From Flavobacterium sp. AED (GTDB lineage Bacteria > Bacteroidota > Bacteroidia > Flavobacteriales > Flavobacteriaceae), in contig NZ_JSYM01000007.1 of assembly GCF_000812945.1 (NCBI RefSeq), positions 113,005-177,004 on the forward strand: 64,000 bases of DNA. The letters are read 5' to 3'. This document shows, piece by piece, positions 62,050 through 64,000 of the stretch; within the stretch, counting starts at the first letter, position 1; each line of letters opens with the position of its first letter. The position numbers and the translations under genes are program-made. The notes beneath the pieces are model-generated. The model worked only from the letters and a program-made list of their open reading frames with translations. It was not told the DNA's origin and searched no databases.

Positions 62050-63666
62050 TTACTTATTTTCTAAAACTTCTTCCAAAACATTAGCTTCAGTTCCATTTGG
62101 AAAAGGAATTTTTATTTTTTGAGCAATAGTAGGTGCAATTTGTGTTATATATTTTTTAGCAAATGATTCACCATGCTTAACATGCCAACCATAGAAGAGC
62201 ACTGGTACATGTGTATCGTAGCTATATGGTGTTCCATGTGATGTTCCAGTCCCTTGATATTCTATATAGGCAGCTTTATCAAGAATAACAAGATCTCCAT
62301 CTTGTGTTGGATCATATCCTTTTGTTATAAAATTAAGATAATAATCATTTCCGGTAGAACCAAGAATTTCTTCTTCAGTATAGACTCTTTTAACTTGCTC
62401 TTGGGTCATCAAATAGTCTTTAAAAGACTGTTTTACTTTATTCAAATCAAACCCTTTAGACTTAATAATATCTTTATTAAAGAAAAGATTAAAATTAGAA
62501 TAATTCAAAACTAAATCCTCTCCAAAAGTAGCGATAGAAAAATCTTTTAATCCTTTAATAATATCTTTTGGATTAATGCTTTTTACGTTGTATCTATTAT
62601 CTCTAAGATAGTTCGCATTTTCAGCTCCTGCATGATCTGCAGTGAGAAAAAGCAAATAATTATCTTTTCCTACCGTTTTGTCTAAATAAACTAAAAACTC
62701 AGCGATTGTCTGATCTAAACGTAAATAAGTATCTTGTAACTCAATAGATCTTGGTCCAAGTAAGTGACCTACATAATCCGTAGAAGAAAAACTTACTGTC
62801 AAAAAATCGGTGATATTATCTTTCCCTAATTCTTCTTTTTCAATGGCTTTCATTGCAAATTCTGCCAAAAGGTTATTACCAAATGGGGTAGAACGTATTA
62901 TTCCTGCATCATTTTTATCATACATATCTTTTAAATTATATGGAAATACAGGTGCAATACTATTGTACAATTTTCCTTCATAAGGATTATCATCGGGGAG
63001 GCTTTCGTTATAAGTTGCTACAGGTTTGAATAAATTCCAACCTTTAGTTATATAAGGCATGTATCTTTTTTCCTGATTGAATTGTGTAACCCAATCCGGT
63101 AATGCTGAACCATAAAAAGAACTGGAAATAAAAGCTCCGGTTTTACTGAACCAAAAAGCCCAATTAGCAAAATGTCCCGCAGGCAAAATGGCTCCACGAT
63201 CCTTCAAGCTCATTCCAATAACTTTTCCTTTAAAATTTGTAGCTAATCGTAATTCATCAGTAATGGTTGTGCTTTGCAAATTCTTAGGAGACATTTCTCC
63301 CTCTTTGGCTGTACCATCTCCAATTGTTTTTACTGACGCATCGTCCGTACAATACATCTCTTTACCTAGACTTCTGCTAAACCATTCATTTCCTACAATT
63401 CCGTGTGTAGAAGGAGTAGTACCAGTATAAATAGAGGCATGCCCCGGAGCTGTATAAGTAGGCATATAATTATAATGCATATTTTGGAAAGTATATCCAT
63501 TACTCATTAATCTTTTAAAACCATTAGGAGAAAAATCATCCGAAAAACGATATAAATATTCCATCTTCATTTGATCTACAACAATACCAACAACTAATTT
63601 AGGTCGATCTTGAGCCTGCATATTTAGAGACATGATAAATGTCAAAAACAAAATATTTTTTTTCAT
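62050..63666 (-). CDS. pafA: PafA-type alkaline phosphatase
   Basis: This 538-residue periplasmic phosphomonoesterase has a signal peptide (ending LNMQAQ) and the alkaline-phosphatase-superfamily fold. Asp31 in VGIVVDQMKMEY is a zinc ligand, and Thr72 in YMPTYTAPGHASIYTG is the likely nucleophile, as in Elizabethkingia PafA. Further ligands are in SSTDYVGHLLGP and LTADHAGAEN, with His in YDTHVPVLFYG near the end. PafA is described as phosphate-irrepressible in flavobacteria; here a simple promoter element without a visible Pho site agrees with that but does not prove it. Confidence 0.93.
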   Translation of the reverse strand: MKKNILFLTFIMSLNMQAQDRPKLVVGIVVDQMKMEYLYRFSDDFSPNGFKRLMSNGYTFQNMHYNYMPTYTAPGHASIYTGTTPSTHGIVGNEWFSRSLGKEMYCTDDASVKTIGDGTAKEGEMSPKNLQSTTITDELRLATNFKGKVIGMSLKDRGAILPAGHFANWAFWFSKTGAFISSSFYGSALPDWVTQFNQEKRYMPYITKGWNLFKPVATYNESLPDDNPYEGKLYNSIAPVFPYNLKDMYDKNDAGIIRSTPFGNNLLAEFAMKAIEKEELGKDNITDFLTVSFSSTDYVGHLLGPRSIELQDTYLRLDQTIAEFLVYLDKTVGKDNYLLFLTADHAGAENANYLRDNRYNVKSINPKDIIKGLKDFSIATFGEDLVLNYSNFNLFFNKDIIKSKGFDLNKVKQSFKDYLMTQEQVKRVYTEEEILGSTGNDYYLNFITKGYDPTQDGDLVILDKAAYIEYQGTGTSHGTPYSYDTHVPVLFYGWHVKHGESFAKKYITQIAPTIAQKIKIPFPNGTEANVLEEVLENK

Positions 63667-63688
63667 ATTGTAATTTTATATAGTTCAA

Positions 63689-63696
63689 CAAAAATA
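63689..63696 (-). promoter_or_regulatory. pafA -7 element (TATTTTTG)
   Basis: This is a full TAnnTTTG match on the minus strand, 22 bases before the pafA ATG. Confidence 0.55.
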
Positions 63697-63821
63697 CAAT
63701 TTAATGCTATAAAATAAGTCTGAACCAGAACTTAAGCATAATAAATTAATCTTTATTTAACTCATTCAAAATGGACTTTTGTCACTAATTCTCCTTCAGC
63801 ATCCCTAAAAAAGCTATAAAG

Positions 63822-63856
63822 CAAAAAAAATCCTATTCAAATAAATGAATAGGATT
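63822..63856 (-). terminator. rRNA operon terminator
   Basis: AATCCTATTCA pairs perfectly with TGAATAGGATT around a 6-base loop. On the minus strand it is followed by a run of eight T, just past the 5S 3' end. Confidence 0.92.
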
Positions 63857-63863
63857 CTTCAAA

Positions 63864-63972
63864 GAAAGGCGACGACATACTCTCCCACATAACTGCAGTA
63901 CCATCTGCGCAGGCGGGCTTAACTACTCTGTTCGGGATGGGAAGAGGTGAGCCCCGCCGCAATAACCACCTT
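63864..63972 (-). rRNA. rrf: 5S ribosomal RNA
   Basis: On the minus strand this reads as a typical Bacteroidota 5S: GGTGGTTATTGCGGCGGGGC at the 5' side, then the loop B/C block CACCTCTTCCCATCCCGAAC, AGAGTAGTTAAGCCCGC, and GGGAGAGTATGTCGTCGCC at the 3' side. The 5' AAGGTGG and 3' CGCCTT ends pair as helix I. The length is about 108 bases. The 23S gene should lie just right of the window; bases 63973-64000 belong to the 23S-5S spacer. Confidence 0.96.
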
Positions 63973-64000
63973 AAGAGGTTATAATTGCTTTGGGCAATTA

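Overview
The window is chromosomal DNA from a member of the Bacteroidota, almost certainly a Flavobacterium or close relative. The evidence is: low G+C with A/T-rich spacers; many spacers carrying the Bacteroidota -7 promoter element TAnnTTTG; no clear Shine-Dalgarno sequences; a monomeric-type NADP isocitrate dehydrogenase; a 314-residue NusB; TonB-dependent receptors with carboxypeptidase-regulatory N-termini; PafA phosphatase; a PUR-alpha-like DUF3276 protein; and a cyclophilin-FKBP fusion. The right edge holds a 5S rRNA gene on the minus strand with its terminator, so an rRNA operon reads into the window from the right.

Layout. 1-9 kb: the C-terminal end of a KefB-like antiporter, guaB, a P2-type cation ATPase, a DUF5723 protein with a lipoprotein, an HMG-CoA lyase and pyrD. 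9-20 kb: a Met/Lys-rich secreted protein, a DUF1003 membrane protein, pepT with a YdeI-like gene, a histone-H1-like Lys/Ala-rich protein, nusB-yajC, a leucine-type dehydrogenase, an ABC exporter, the DUF3276 protein and two exported proteins. 20-30 kb: a MgtA-like ATPase, small hydrolase and redox genes, csaA, a lipid-anchored mini cytochrome c, the cyclophilin-FKBP protein, trmD, rplS and icd. 30-34 kb is the most accessory-looking part: an AraC-family remnant, a Crp/Fnr regulator with a short-chain dehydrogenase, and a TetR / small protein / MFS operon, with operator-like palindromes in front of the regulators. 34-45 kb: a TonB-dependent receptor with a DUF4249 lipoprotein, thiamine pyrophosphokinase, rlmF, and an ECF sigma / FecR / TonB-dependent receptor locus. 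45-54 kb: uvrB, a TerB-like protein, an esterase, dipeptide epimerase with an AONS-like enzyme, a DUF1456 protein, selO and sucC. 54-64 kb: gltB-gltD, lysA, pafA and 5S rRNA.

How genes work together. guaB and pyrD serve nucleotide synthesis. icd, sucC, gltBD and the leucine-type dehydrogenase connect the TCA cycle to nitrogen metabolism, and lysA makes lysine. The sigma/FecR/receptor set is a standard surface-signalling uptake locus. No CRISPR array, prophage, transposase or recognisable defence island is present.

The most interesting signals are non-coding. Two copies of a structured repeat (26037-26116 plus strand; 37371-37514 minus strand) share end blocks but have unrelated central hairpins. 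A pair of TTTGCC-N4-GGCAAA type palindromes sits at about -41 before both the Crp/Fnr gene and the neighbouring dehydrogenase. Two hairpins with the same CTGTAA loop lie between fecR and its receptor. All product calls come from reading motifs by eye; no database search was run.
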